A DNA stretch of 64,000 bases, from positions 3,472,001 through 3,536,000 of the forward strand of contig OZ253474.1 of assembly GCA_965261695.1 (NCBI GenBank), read 5' to 3'. The notes under the pieces are model-generated. The model made no database searches. It saw nothing but the letters and a program-made list of their open reading frames with translations, and was not told the DNA's origin. The stretch is from Bin5 sp965261695. GTDB taxonomy: Bacteria; Chloroflexota; Anaerolineae; Caldilineales; Caldilineaceae. Numbering within the stretch: the stretch's first letter is position 1; each line of letters opens with the position of its first letter. The translations under genes and the position numbers were made by a program. Positions 16,703 to 25,032 of the stretch are shown piece after piece.

Positions 16703-17359
16703 ATGGCCAACAATCTGTTTGTCTCAGTTCACCCCCTGGTTGAACACAAAATTACGCAATTGCGCGATGAGACGACCGACTTCCGCCAATTCCGCTCCAT
16801 CGTCGCCGAATTGGCAATGATCCTGGCTTACGAAGCCACCGCTGACCTGGCCACACATCCGGTGGAGGTGCAAACGCCGCTTGCCGCCGCGGTCGGCAGC
16901 AAGTTCGACGAGCGGGTCGGCCTGGTGCCGATTCTGCGCGCCGGCTTGGGCATGGTAGACGGGATGCTCAGCCTCATCCCGCAGGCCGAGGTCTGGCACC
17001 TGGGCTTCTACCGCGATGAGGAAACGCTGCAACCTGTCATCTATTACAATAAACTCCCTGACGATCTTTCCACGCACACCTGCTTCGTACTCGATCCGAT
17101 GCTGGCGACCGGCGGCTCCGCCCTGACCGCTGTCGACATTCTCAAACAACGAGGCGTTACCCGCGCAAAGTTTGTCGGCCTGCTGGCCGCGCCCGAAGGC
17201 ATTGCCGCCCTCCAGGGTGCCCATCCCGACGTTGCCGTGCATGTGGCAGCCATTGATGAACGACTGACAAACGCAGATGATGCCGCCGACGGCTTCCCGC
17301 CCGGCTTCATCTGGCCCGGCTTGGGAGATGCCGGCGACCGTCAGTTCGGCACCAGATAG
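16703..17359 (+). CDS. upp: Uracil phosphoribosyltransferase
   Basis: A 218-residue enzyme making UMP from uracil and PRPP in pyrimidine salvage. It shows VHPLVEHKITQLRDETTDFR at the N-terminus, the LVPILRAGLGMVDGML segment, the PRPP-binding loop VLDPMLATGGSALTAVDIL and the C-terminal uracil-binding region GFPPGFIWPGLGDAGDRQFG. Length and motifs are those of a standard Upp. It lies downstream of the DksA-type gene in the same operon, sharing the promoter at 16231. Confidence 0.97.
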   Translation: MANNLFVSVHPLVEHKITQLRDETTDFRQFRSIVAELAMILAYEATADLATHPVEVQTPLAAAVGSKFDERVGLVPILRAGLGMVDGMLSLIPQAEVWHLGFYRDEETLQPVIYYNKLPDDLSTHTCFVLDPMLATGGSALTAVDILKQRGVTRAKFVGLLAAPEGIAALQGAHPDVAVHVAAIDERLTNADDAADGFPPGFIWPGLGDAGDRQFGTR

Positions 17360-17371
17360 AGCTATCTTAAC

Positions 17372-17670
17372 TCAGTAGAGCGCGATCACCGTCGCCGCTT
17401 CGGCCGGCGCATTTTCCGGTACGCTGATAATCAGTTCGCCGTCACGATCGCGTAGCGGCAACGACTCGGCCCCTGCCAGCAGCCGCGCCTGTTGCGCAGT
17501 CACCCCTCCGACCCGAACTGCGCCGCCAGTTTTTCATACTCCCGGACGGGGATCTCCGCCCGGTACATCAGCCATTCGGCGATTCCGGGCCACTCGCGCC
17601 CGTTCCAGGCCCCAGCGGCAATCGAATACAAGCCCCAATGGATAAATAGCCCGAACCTGGCCTCGCGTCA
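17372..17670 (-). pseudogene. Alpha-L-fucosidase (GH29) remnant with internal deletion
   Basis: Reading the minus strand, a stop codon at 17668-17670 is followed in frame by REARFGLFIHWGLYSIAAG and MYRAEIPVREYEKLAAQF, the N-terminal signature of GH29 alpha-L-fucosidases. In the family a Trp usually stands where the TGA is (NWWREARFG), so TGA looks like a mutated TGG. The frame then ends and, out of frame, LPLRDRDGELIISVPENAP and ATVIALY follow, which resemble the C-terminal strands of the same enzymes. Most of the catalytic domain between the two pieces is gone. This is a decayed gene, not an active enzyme. Confidence 0.7.
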
Positions 17671-17868
17671 CCAGTTCAGGCGCGGGTCGCTGCGCGCGCC
17701 GGGGCGCTGGCTGCGGTCCGGCTGTACCTCCGGCAGCGTGACGACGAAATCGTAACCCCGCCGCAGCAGCATCAAGGCCATGTCCTCCAGAGATTCATCC
17801 TCTTCATCGGCCAGGCGCCGGATGCGCTGCTCGAATGTTGAGGGGATATTGATCGTAAGCTCGGGCAC
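17668..17868 (-). CDS. Small ribbon-helix-helix-like protein (antitoxin-like)
   Basis: A 66-residue frame starting at GTG 17868 with GAGGAGG six bases before it, a strong ribosome binding site. The beginning (ELTINIPSTFEQRIRRLAD) has the beta-strand plus two-helix look of ribbon-helix-helix DNA-binding antitoxins. The last 15 or so residues (near RPGARSDPRLNW) run into the fucosidase relic, and in the fucosidase family the next residue would be Trp, so the C-terminus may be borrowed from the decayed gene. No toxin gene is adjacent. It may be real, but the 3' end is suspicious. Confidence 0.45.
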   Translation of the reverse strand: MPELTINIPSTFEQRIRRLADEEDESLEDMALMLLRRGYDFVVTLPEVQPDRSQRPGARSDPRLNW

Positions 17869-18014
17869 GATTTTCCTCCTCACTTCAGCCGATGGTGACC
17901 GCAAGCTGACCACTGCGATTGCGCACTGTTCCGACTACTATCGCACAGAACGCGTTGCCCGGCCAAGCGCGTCTGAACTTCAATACCTGGCAACTGATCG
18001 CTGACCTCCCTCCT

Positions 18015-18044
18015 TTGGTTGACGACTCTTTTATTGCGTACAAT
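18015..18044 (+). promoter_or_regulatory. Candidate promoter for the Gfo/Idh gene pair
   Basis: TTGGTT at 18015-18020, an 18-base spacer, and TACAAT at 18039-18044, about 39 bases before the coding start at 18083. Confidence 0.45.
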
Positions 18045-18082
18045 GTAGAAACCTGAACCGCTCTGTAACGAAAGGACCTGCA

Positions 18083-19141
18083 ATGAGCATACTGAAAGTT
18101 GGCCTCGTCGGTGTCGGCGGCATCTCCCGCACGCACATGCCCGGTTGGGCCGCGTCCGAAGAGGCCGAAGTCGTCGCCGCCAGCGACATCAGCAGCGAGG
18201 CGCTCGAACAGTGGGGCGCGTTTCACAACATCTCCAGGCTGACGACCAACGCCGACGAGCTGTTCTCAGACCCCGACATCGACATCATCGATCTCTGCGT
18301 GCCCAATATGTACCACGCGCCGCTCGCCATCGCCGCCTTGGAAGCCGGTAAGCATGTCATCTGCGAAAAGCCGCTCGCACCGACGCCTGAGGAGATCAAA
18401 AAGATGATCGCGGCGCGCGACAGATCCGGGAAGCTGCTGATGACCGCGCAGCATTACCGCTTTGCCGGTGTTTCCCAGGCCATGAAAGCGGAGATCGAGA
18501 CCGGAACGCTCGGCGATGTCTACCACGCGCGCGGCTGGATGCTGCGGCGCAATGGACTGATCCCGACCGCGACCTTCATCGAGAAGAAACATAGCGGCGG
18601 CGGCCCCTGCATCGATATCGGCGTGCATATCCTCGACCTGACGCTCTGGTTTATGGGCAACCCGCGGCCGGTGGCGGTCTCCGGCGTTGCCGCTGCGCGG
18701 CTGGCCCACCTTCCCGGCGCATTCGCCACCTGGCGTGAAAGTCTCATCCCCAGCAGCTTTGACGTGGAGGACTACGCGGTCGCCTTCGTGCGCTTTGAGA
18801 ACGGCGCAACGCTTGTGCTGGAAGTGAGCTGGCTGCTCCATCACGACATACGCGGCGAGGACATGCAGGCCTGGATCTACGGCGACGGCGGCGGCTGCCA
18901 CTGGCCCTCGGCCCAGTTCCTGGACACGAACTACGCCACCCGCCAGTTCAACAACCGCACGCTCCAACTTACGCAGGACAAAATGGAGCCGCACGCGCTC
19001 GAATGTGTGGAGTTCGCCAAAGCGATCGCCGACGGCGCCCCCTCCCCCGTCCCCGCGGAACAGTCGTTGCAGGTGCTCGCCATTCTCGACGGCATCTACC
19101 GCAGCCAGGCCGCAGGGCGCGAAGTGTCGATTGAACCGTGA
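18083..19141 (+). CDS. Gfo/Idh/MocA-family oxidoreductase
   Basis: A 352-residue NAD(P)-dependent dehydrogenase. The Rossmann motif VGLVGVGGISRTHMPGW is at the N-terminus. The catalytic Lys is in VICEKPLAPTPEEI, and the C-terminal domain has the metal-independent GGGPCIDIGVHILDLTLWFM segment with the conserved D-x-G-x-H pattern. The family acts on sugars and cyclitols; the substrate is unknown. The start has AAAGGA six bases upstream. A second, distinct Gfo/Idh gene starts 50 bases downstream, so the two probably act in the same catabolic route. Confidence 0.88.
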   Translation: MSILKVGLVGVGGISRTHMPGWAASEEAEVVAASDISSEALEQWGAFHNISRLTTNADELFSDPDIDIIDLCVPNMYHAPLAIAALEAGKHVICEKPLAPTPEEIKKMIAARDRSGKLLMTAQHYRFAGVSQAMKAEIETGTLGDVYHARGWMLRRNGLIPTATFIEKKHSGGGPCIDIGVHILDLTLWFMGNPRPVAVSGVAAARLAHLPGAFATWRESLIPSSFDVEDYAVAFVRFENGATLVLEVSWLLHHDIRGEDMQAWIYGDGGGCHWPSAQFLDTNYATRQFNNRTLQLTQDKMEPHALECVEFAKAIADGAPSPVPAEQSLQVLAILDGIYRSQAAGREVSIEP

Positions 19142-19191
19142 CCGTTCGCAATGCGCTCCCAAACCAGTAACCAGTATTGGAAGTGTTGCAC

Positions 19192-20292
19192 ATGCAAGCA
19201 GATGCAAATGTCGGCGCAAGCCGCTCCGACGCCCCCGCCTATCGTGTCGGTATCATCGGCTGCGGACGCCCGCGCAAGGCGGAAGGAGCGACCGGCTTTG
19301 GCATGGCCCACCGCCACGCGCTGGGCTACGCCGACTCGCCCCACACGGAGCTTGTGGCGCTCGTCGACATCAGCCGCGCCAACGCGCAAGCATTTCAGCA
19401 AGAGCACGGCGGCGAACTGATCTATGAGGACTACCGTCGGATGCTGGCCGAGGCCGAACTGGACATCGTTTCCGTCTGCGTCTGGCCGCATCTGCACGCG
19501 CAAATGGTGCTGGCCGCGGCTGAAGCCGGTGTGCAGGCGATCCACTGTGAAAAGCCAATTGCGCCAACGTTTGGCGAGGCTCGGCACATGGTGGAAGCCT
19601 GCGCGCGCAAACGCGTCCAATTGACCTTCAACCACCAGCGCCGCTTTGCCTCGCCTTTCCGCACAGCGCGCAGCCTGGTGCGGGAAGGCGCAATCGGCGC
19701 GTTGCAGCGCATCGAAGGCCACTGCCCGGACATGAACGACTGGGGCACGCACTGGTTCGACATGATGCACTTCTATAACGACGAGACCCCGGCCGAATGG
19801 GTGATGGGCCAGATCGATACGACGGAGATCCGGACGATCTTCGGCATGGCGCACGAAACGCAGGGCATCAGCCACGTCCGCTTCATCAACGGTGTCGACG
19901 GGCTGCTGATGACCGGCCTCGGCCCTTCGCCCGCGCCGGCCAACCGCCTGCTGGGCAGCGAAGGAGTGATCGAAGTCGGCCTGCGTCAGGGCGCTTCCGT
20001 GCGCCTCTGCAACGGGCAGACGACTGGCTGGCAGAATGTGGACCTGGACGGTTCGCTCCATGATCTGGTGGCTGTGGAAAGGGGCATCGCCGATCTGATC
20101 GAGGCGCTGCGCGATGGCACAGAGCCGGAACTGTCCGCGCAGCGCGCCTTTCGCGCCGCCGAGTTGACCTTCGCCACCTACGAATCCAGCCGTCGGCGCG
20201 GACGGGTCGACCTGCCCCTGGAGATCGAAGATTCTCCCCTGTTGGCGATGTTGGAAGGTGTCCCGACGAGGCGGTCGATCATCGATGAATGA
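19192..20292 (+). CDS. Gfo/Idh/MocA-family oxidoreductase
   Basis: A 366-residue member of the Gfo/Idh/MocA family. The cofactor motif is unusual: VGIIGCGRPRKAEGATGFG has a longer glycine loop than the typical GxGxxG and is followed by MAHRHALGY. The catalytic motif is HCEKPIAPTFGEA and the substrate-domain signature is WGTHWFDMMHFYND. ATG 19192 is chosen with GGAAGTG about six bases upstream; an in-frame TTG lies at 19177. It is paired with the Gfo/Idh gene just upstream, and a stem-loop covers its stop codon. Confidence 0.85.
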   Translation: MQADANVGASRSDAPAYRVGIIGCGRPRKAEGATGFGMAHRHALGYADSPHTELVALVDISRANAQAFQQEHGGELIYEDYRRMLAEAELDIVSVCVWPHLHAQMVLAAAEAGVQAIHCEKPIAPTFGEARHMVEACARKRVQLTFNHQRRFASPFRTARSLVREGAIGALQRIEGHCPDMNDWGTHWFDMMHFYNDETPAEWVMGQIDTTEIRTIFGMAHETQGISHVRFINGVDGLLMTGLGPSPAPANRLLGSEGVIEVGLRQGASVRLCNGQTTGWQNVDLDGSLHDLVAVERGIADLIEALRDGTEPELSAQRAFRAAELTFATYESSRRRGRVDLPLEIEDSPLLAMLEGVPTRRSIIDE

Positions 20293-20301
20293 CCGCCTCG
20301 T
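20266..20301 (+). terminator. Stem-loop over the stop codon of the Gfo/Idh gene
   Basis: A perfect 11-bp inverted repeat, ACGAGGCGGTC (20266-20276) and GACCGCCTCGT (20291-20301), with a 14-base loop. There is no T-run after it, so it may be a weak or Rho-assisted terminator, or an mRNA-stabilising hairpin. Confidence 0.45.
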
Positions 20302-20623
20302 CCTGTGCCAAGGCGTAAGCCGCCGCCCGCTTCCGTCCGCGCCGGAAATACCTTGGTGTGGCAGGCGGCCAAAATTGACATTGGTTTGACAAAATCAGGG
20401 CAGGGCGAGTATATTTGTAGAAATTCGAGTTGTGCTGCTCGCTCTCCCCTTCATGCACATCGATCTCTTCACTATGCAAAGCGCAGCATAGAATCGTCAA
20501 AACGGGCTGGAGAGAAATGCCTGTCTTGGGCATCCCCTTTCTTTCCCATCTGTTTCCTTTTCCCGTCTACGCCAAATGGCTGAGACAGACAAGAAAATTC
20601 CTTTTCGTTCCAGGAGCCAATCC
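20293..20623. other. Intergenic spacer, about 330 bases
   Basis: No gene is supported. It contains half of the stem-loop at 20266-20301 and a good promoter at 20386-20415, leaving a leader of roughly 200 bases before the M20 hydrolase start. No riboswitch fold was recognised in that leader. Confidence 0.5.
20386..20415 (+). promoter_or_regulatory. Strong sigma-70-type promoter for the M20 hydrolase gene
   Basis: A consensus TTGACA at 20386-20391, an 18-base spacer and TATATT at 20410-20415. A second TTGACA begins eleven bases upstream. The transcript would have a leader of about 200 bases. Confidence 0.6.
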
Positions 20624-21829
20624 ATGTCCGAGATCGACATCGCCGCCATCCAATCCGCTGTCGAGCGGCATAGCGACGACATCATCACCTTTCTTCGCCA
20701 GATCTGCGCGATCCCCTCATTGAATTCACAGATCGGCCCCGTGGGTGAACGCGTCCAGGACGAGATGCGCAAACTGGGCTTCGATGAAGTCTGGTTCGAT
20801 TCGATGGGCAATACGGTCGGCAGGATCGGCGACGGCGAACGAATTCTCGTTTACGACAGCCACATCGATACCGTCGGCATCGGCGCCGCTGACGAGTGGG
20901 AATGGGATCCGTTTGCGGGAAAGATCGAGGATGGCATCCTTTACGCGCGCGGCGCCTGTGATGAGAAGGGCAGCACGCCGGGTATGATATACGGCCTGGC
21001 GATAGCCCGCAGTCAAGGTCTGCTGGATGGCTGGACCGCCTACTATTTTGGCAATATGGAGGAGTGGTGCGACGGCATCGCACCGCACGCCTTTGTCGAG
21101 CATGAGGGCATCCGCCCCGACTTTGTCGTAATCGGCGAGCCGACCAAAATGCAGATCTATCGCGGCCATAAGGGTCGCGTGGAGCTGAAGGCGGTCGCCA
21201 AGGGCAGGAGCGCCCACGCCGCCAGCAATCACCTTGGCGACAACGCCATCTACAAAGCCCTCCCAATCCTCGAAGGCGTAAGCCGCCTCGAGCCGCAGCT
21301 GGGCGACCACCCCTTCCTGGGGCACGGCAAGATCACCGCGACCGACATCGAAGTCGAAACGCCCAGCATCAACGCCGTCCCCAACCAATGCACGCTCTAC
21401 ATCGACCGGCGTGTGACGTTCGGCGAGGAGCTGGATGACGTGATCGAACAGGTGCGGGCGCTGATCCCGCAGCCCAATCGTGAAGCCGGTGACGTGACGC
21501 TGGAGATGCTCTACTACGACGAGCCGAGCTACACCGGTTTCGTCTTTCCCGTCGAAAAGTACTTCCCCGCCTGGGCGCTTGAAGAAAGCAACCCACTGGT
21601 GCAGGCGGGGCAAGCGGCCCGCCAACTCATCGGCCTGCCGGACGCGCCCACCGGTAAGTGGGATTTCAGCACCAACGGCATCTACTGGTGCGGCAAGGCC
21701 GGTATCCCCAGCATCGGTTTCGCCCCCGGCGACGAAGTGACGGCCCACACTGTCCTCGACAGCGTGCCCTTGGCCGAAGTGGTGAAATCGACCGAGTTCT
21801 ACGCGCTGCTGCCGGCGCTGATAGAGTGA
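20624..21829 (+). CDS. M20-family metallohydrolase (YgeY/ArgE-like)
   Basis: A 401-residue zinc hydrolase of the M20 amidohydrolase/dipeptidase family. The metal-binding motifs are visible: LVYDSHIDTVG (His and Asp), ARGACDEKGS (bridging Asp), the MEEW Glu pair and VIGEPTK. The dimerisation domain starts near HKGRVELKAVAKGRSAHAA. The layout is closest to the YgeY group, described as selenium-metabolism-linked hydrolases, but nothing else selenium-related is nearby. The start at 20624 has AGGAG seven bases upstream. It probably removes an acyl or carbamoyl group from an amino-acid-like substrate. Confidence 0.82.
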   Translation: MSEIDIAAIQSAVERHSDDIITFLRQICAIPSLNSQIGPVGERVQDEMRKLGFDEVWFDSMGNTVGRIGDGERILVYDSHIDTVGIGAADEWEWDPFAGKIEDGILYARGACDEKGSTPGMIYGLAIARSQGLLDGWTAYYFGNMEEWCDGIAPHAFVEHEGIRPDFVVIGEPTKMQIYRGHKGRVELKAVAKGRSAHAASNHLGDNAIYKALPILEGVSRLEPQLGDHPFLGHGKITATDIEVETPSINAVPNQCTLYIDRRVTFGEELDDVIEQVRALIPQPNREAGDVTLEMLYYDEPSYTGFVFPVEKYFPAWALEESNPLVQAGQAARQLIGLPDAPTGKWDFSTNGIYWCGKAGIPSIGFAPGDEVTAHTVLDSVPLAEVVKSTEFYALLPALIE

Positions 21830-21842
21830 GGCTCGTGGTCGC

Positions 21843-21871
21843 TTGCCGGTGCAGGTCATTGTAAATATGAT
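21843..21871 (+). promoter_or_regulatory. Candidate promoter for yggS-proC-yggT
   Basis: TTGCCG at 21843-21848, a 17-base spacer and TATGAT at 21866-21871, about 100 bases before the yggS start. Confidence 0.4.
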
Positions 21872-21977
21872 ACGATGTTGCGGGCGGGCAACGGAATGAT
21901 CCGATTGGACGAAATCTGCATAGTTAGCGAAAATAGGAGTGGTCCTGCCAGAGATTCGCTCACTGTGACCAACGACC

Positions 21978-22694
21978 ATGACGATTGCTGAAAATCTGCG
22001 CCAAGTACGCGCGCGCATGGCCCAGGCTGCCCGCCGGGCCCAGCGTTCGCCGGATGAAATTACGCTCGTGGCGGTGAGCAAGACAAAGCCGCTGGCCCTG
22101 ATCGCGCAGACCGCGGCCGCCGGCCAGGTCGACTTCGGCGAAAATCGGCTGGAAGAACTGTGGCAAAAAGCCGATGCCGCCGCCGAAGCCGGGTTGGACA
22201 CCATCCGCTGGCACGCCATCGGCACAATCCAGAGTCGTAAGACGAAACTGGCGCTGGGGCCGTTCGCGATGATCCACGCGGTCGACCGGCTCAAAATCGC
22301 ACAGCGTCTCAGCCGCCAGGCCGCAGAAACGGGGCGGACACTGGATGTCCTGTTGGAGGTCAACGTCAGCCATGAGGAGAGCAAACACGGCTTCTCGCCG
22401 ACGAGTTTGGTGGACGCGCTGCCCGATTTGTTGGAACTGCCGGCGCTGCGCTACTGTGGGCTGATGACGATGGCCCCGTTTGTGGCCGATCCTGAAGAGA
22501 CGCGGCCCTGTTTCCGCGAGCTGCGCTGCCTTCTGGACGAACTGCGGCGAGCCTATCCGTCGGCGCAGCACCCCCAGGCCACCTGGGAGCATCTGTCTAT
22601 GGGCATGACCAACGATTTTGAAGTCGCCATCGAAGAGGGTGCGACAATTGTGCGTGTTGGCACGGCGATCTTCGGCCACAGGGAATACGAATGA
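21978..22694 (+). CDS. YggS-family PLP homeostasis protein
   Basis: A 238-residue alanine-racemase-like barrel protein. The PLP-binding Lys lies in LVAVSKTKP, followed by FGENRLEELWQK, HAIGTIQSRK and the C-terminal LSMGMTNDFEVAIEEGATIVRVG motifs. All are diagnostic of the YggS/PROSC family, which binds pyridoxal phosphate and controls its cellular balance rather than catalysing a known reaction. Its end overlaps the proC start by four bases (ATGA). The yggS-proC-yggT order is widespread in bacteria. Confidence 0.93.
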   Translation: MTIAENLRQVRARMAQAARRAQRSPDEITLVAVSKTKPLALIAQTAAAGQVDFGENRLEELWQKADAAAEAGLDTIRWHAIGTIQSRKTKLALGPFAMIHAVDRLKIAQRLSRQAAETGRTLDVLLEVNVSHEESKHGFSPTSLVDALPDLLELPALRYCGLMTMAPFVADPEETRPCFRELRCLLDELRRAYPSAQHPQATWEHLSMGMTNDFEVAIEEGATIVRVGTAIFGHREYE

Positions 22695-23512
22695 AAGAAC
22701 TAAAAGGCAAAATAACCTTTATTGGCGGCGGCGCCATGGGCGAGGCGATCATCGGCTCGCTGCTGCGCAAAGGCCTGCTGAACCCGCCGCAGATCTGCGT
22801 TTCCGAGCCGGTGTCGGCCCGCCGTGAATACCTGACCAGCACCTACGGCGTGTCAACGGAAACCGACAACGGGCGGGCTGTAACCGGCGCCTCCGTCGCA
22901 GTTCTGGCGGTGAAGCCGCAGGTGCTGGAGCCGGTATTGGCGGACCTGAAAGGCAACCTTCTCCCGGATGCGCTCGTACTCAGTATCATGGCTGGTGTGC
23001 GCATTCACTCGCTGCGCAACGGCCTCGGCCACCAAAAAATCGTGCGCTCCATGCCCAACACACCCGCGCAGGTGGGCAAAGGCATGACCGTGTGGACAGA
23101 CACTGCCGCCGTAACCGAGACCGACCGCACCTGCGCGCAGGCGATTCTTGAAGCGATGGGCGAGGCGATCTACGCCGCCGACGAGCATTACCTCGACATG
23201 GCCACGGGGTTGAGCGGCTCCGGGCCGGGCTTCGTCTATCTGTTGCTCGAGGCTCTGATCGATGCCGGTGTGCATATCGGCTTCAGCCGCGACCAGGCCC
23301 AACAGATGGTGTTGCAGACCGTCGAGGGCAGTGTAGCCTTGATGCGCCAGAGCGGTCTCCATCCGGCCGACCTGCGCAACCGTGTAACCAGCCCGGCAGG
23401 CACTACCGCCGCCGGAACCCATGTCTTGGAGCGCGCCGGCGTGCGCGCCGCCCTGATCGACGCCGTGGACACTGCCTGCCGCCGCAGCCAGGAATTGGGC
23501 GGCAGCGACTGA
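22691..23512 (+). CDS. proC: Pyrroline-5-carboxylate reductase
   Basis: A 273-residue enzyme that reduces 1-pyrroline-5-carboxylate to proline with NAD(P)H, the last step of proline synthesis. The cofactor motif is ITFIGGGAMGEAIIGSLL. Further hallmarks are VKPQVLEPVL, VRSMPNTPAQVGKGMT, the LSGSGPGFVYLLLEALID active-site region and the closing VTSPAGTTAAGTHVLE. Full length. Translationally coupled to yggS. Confidence 0.96.
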   Translation: MKELKGKITFIGGGAMGEAIIGSLLRKGLLNPPQICVSEPVSARREYLTSTYGVSTETDNGRAVTGASVAVLAVKPQVLEPVLADLKGNLLPDALVLSIMAGVRIHSLRNGLGHQKIVRSMPNTPAQVGKGMTVWTDTAAVTETDRTCAQAILEAMGEAIYAADEHYLDMATGLSGSGPGFVYLLLEALIDAGVHIGFSRDQAQQMVLQTVEGSVALMRQSGLHPADLRNRVTSPAGTTAAGTHVLERAGVRAALIDAVDTACRRSQELGGSD

Positions 23513-23545
23513 CCTCATAATTTCTTAATAGCGTAAGGAGACGTT

Positions 23546-23797
23546 GTGATCTTTCTGCTCTTAGCCCGTGTGCTTCAGATTTATACTTTCGTCCTTCTGA
23601 TCCGCATCCTGATCACCTGGATCCCCAACCTGGACCCTCACCATCCGATCGTGCAGTTGCTCTTTCAGGTGACGGATCCGGTGCTGGAACCGGCCCGCAA
23701 GCTGATCCCGCCGATCGGCATGATCGATATCTCCCCGATTGTCGTCTTCATCGCGTTGGGTATCTTGCAGGATCTGCTGAATCGGCTCGGGCAATAA
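23546..23797 (+). CDS. YggT-family membrane protein
   Basis: An 83-residue integral membrane protein with two hydrophobic segments and the family motifs LLIRILITWIPNLDPHHPI and VTDPVLEPARKLIPPIGMID. YggT proteins are poorly understood; links to cell division, osmotic stress and c-type cytochrome assembly have been proposed in different lineages. The GTG start at 23546 is supported by AAGGAG five bases upstream. It follows proC by 33 bases in the conserved yggS-proC-yggT arrangement. Confidence 0.9.
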   Translation: MIFLLLARVLQIYTFVLLIRILITWIPNLDPHHPIVQLLFQVTDPVLEPARKLIPPIGMIDISPIVVFIALGILQDLLNRLGQ

Positions 23798-23911
23798 CGT
23801 TAGTCGGAAATATAGGTTCCTCTTTCGCTGGAGAAGAGGGCGGAGCAGAAAAAGAAAAGGTCACCGCGCGCGCTCAACTTCTCACTTATTTGCACGACAC
23901 GGGGAGATACT

Positions 23912-25015
23912 GTGCCTGAGAGTTCAGCAAGAGAGACTTCCTATCGTTGGCAGCCGCGCGCCGCAAAGGTCGCCATCGTTCTCCTGATCGCGGCGCTGAC
24001 TCTGAGTGGCTGCATATTCGATAGGTTCTTTGGCTCGGACGCAGAGCCGACTCCGATCGCGGCTGAGGAAGATGCACCGTTGCAAGAAGACGGAACGCTG
24101 CCGCGCCTGATCGAACGGGCTATGGCTGACCTGGTGCAGGCCACCGCCGCCGCCGCCGACGAGATCACCGTGGTCAGCACCGAAGAGGTGGAATGGGGTG
24201 ACACCGGCCTCGGCTGTCCGCAGCCGGAGGCGATCTACGCGCTGGTGATCACGCCGGGCTATTTTATCGTTCTGGAAAGCGGCGGCAACACCTACGACTA
24301 TCACAGCGGAACCGACCCCGAAGGCCCGCTGGTGCAATGCACAGAGGAGGGCGTGCCCGCAGGTGAGACGCTTGCCGGTGCGGAACCGACAGAAGGAGTT
24401 ATCCACTTGGATGATAACGAAACGTTGCCTCGGCTGATCGAACGGGCCATCGCCGACCTGGTGCAGGCGACCGACGCCGCCGACGATGAGATCGCCGTGG
24501 TCAGCGCCGAAGCGGTGGAGTGGAGCGACTCGAGCCTGGGCTGCCCGCAGCCGGACACCATCTACCTGCAGGTGATTACGCCGGGCTATCTGATCGTTTT
24601 GGAGAGCGGCGGCAACACCTACGACTATCACAGCGGAACCGATCCGGAAAGCCCGCTGGTGCAGTGCGTAGACGGCGAGCCGTCAGCGGGAGAGGCTCAA
24701 TTCGGCGTAGTTGTCGAGCTCCTCGGCAGCGCGCAAGATGAACTCCTGCCGCGCCTGATCGAACGAGCCACCGCCGACCTGGCGCAGGTAAGCGAAGCCA
24801 CGGCGGACGAGATCACCGTTGTCAGCTCCGAAGAGGTGGAGTGGAGTGACTCGAGCCTGGGTTGCCCGCAGCCGGACGAAATGTACGCGCAGGTGATAAC
24901 ACCGGGCTATCGGATCGTATTGGCGAGCGGCGGCAACACCTATGACTATCACAGCGGAACCGATCCCGAAGGGCCGCTGGTGCAGTGCAGCCCCGAGGCC
25001 GACAGCGAAGAGTAG
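23912..25015 (+). CDS. Lipoprotein with three tandem copies of a ~100-residue domain
   Basis: A 367-residue protein. Residues 1-34 form a signal peptide with lipobox LTLSGC (Cys34). Then come three near-identical modules, each opening with LPRLIERA.ADL and containing EVEW.D..LGCPQP, VITPGY.IVL, SGGNTYDYHSGTDP and a closing LVQC. Two Cys per module (in LGCPQP and LVQC) could form a disulfide. The modules lie at about residues 64-147, 171-253 and 280-363. The DNA copies are also closely similar, pointing to recent duplication. I recognise the module as one recurring in secreted proteins of related bacteria but know no function for it. GTG 23912 has GGGGAG five bases upstream. Confidence 0.8.
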   Translation: MPESSARETSYRWQPRAAKVAIVLLIAALTLSGCIFDRFFGSDAEPTPIAAEEDAPLQEDGTLPRLIERAMADLVQATAAAADEITVVSTEEVEWGDTGLGCPQPEAIYALVITPGYFIVLESGGNTYDYHSGTDPEGPLVQCTEEGVPAGETLAGAEPTEGVIHLDDNETLPRLIERAIADLVQATDAADDEIAVVSAEAVEWSDSSLGCPQPDTIYLQVITPGYLIVLESGGNTYDYHSGTDPESPLVQCVDGEPSAGEAQFGVVVELLGSAQDELLPRLIERATADLAQVSEATADEITVVSSEEVEWSDSSLGCPQPDEMYAQVITPGYRIVLASGGNTYDYHSGTDPEGPLVQCSPEADSEE

Positions 25016-25032
25016 ACGCTACGTCCAGGAAA

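Noticed and set aside
19096..20061. A 321-codon minus-strand frame opposite the second Gfo/Idh gene
   Set aside because: The plus-strand frame carries the Rossmann and EKP motifs of the family; the antisense frame is a shadow.
20726..22384. A 552-codon minus-strand frame opposite the M20 hydrolase and yggS
   Set aside because: It overlaps two well-supported genes and a promoter region and resembles no family.
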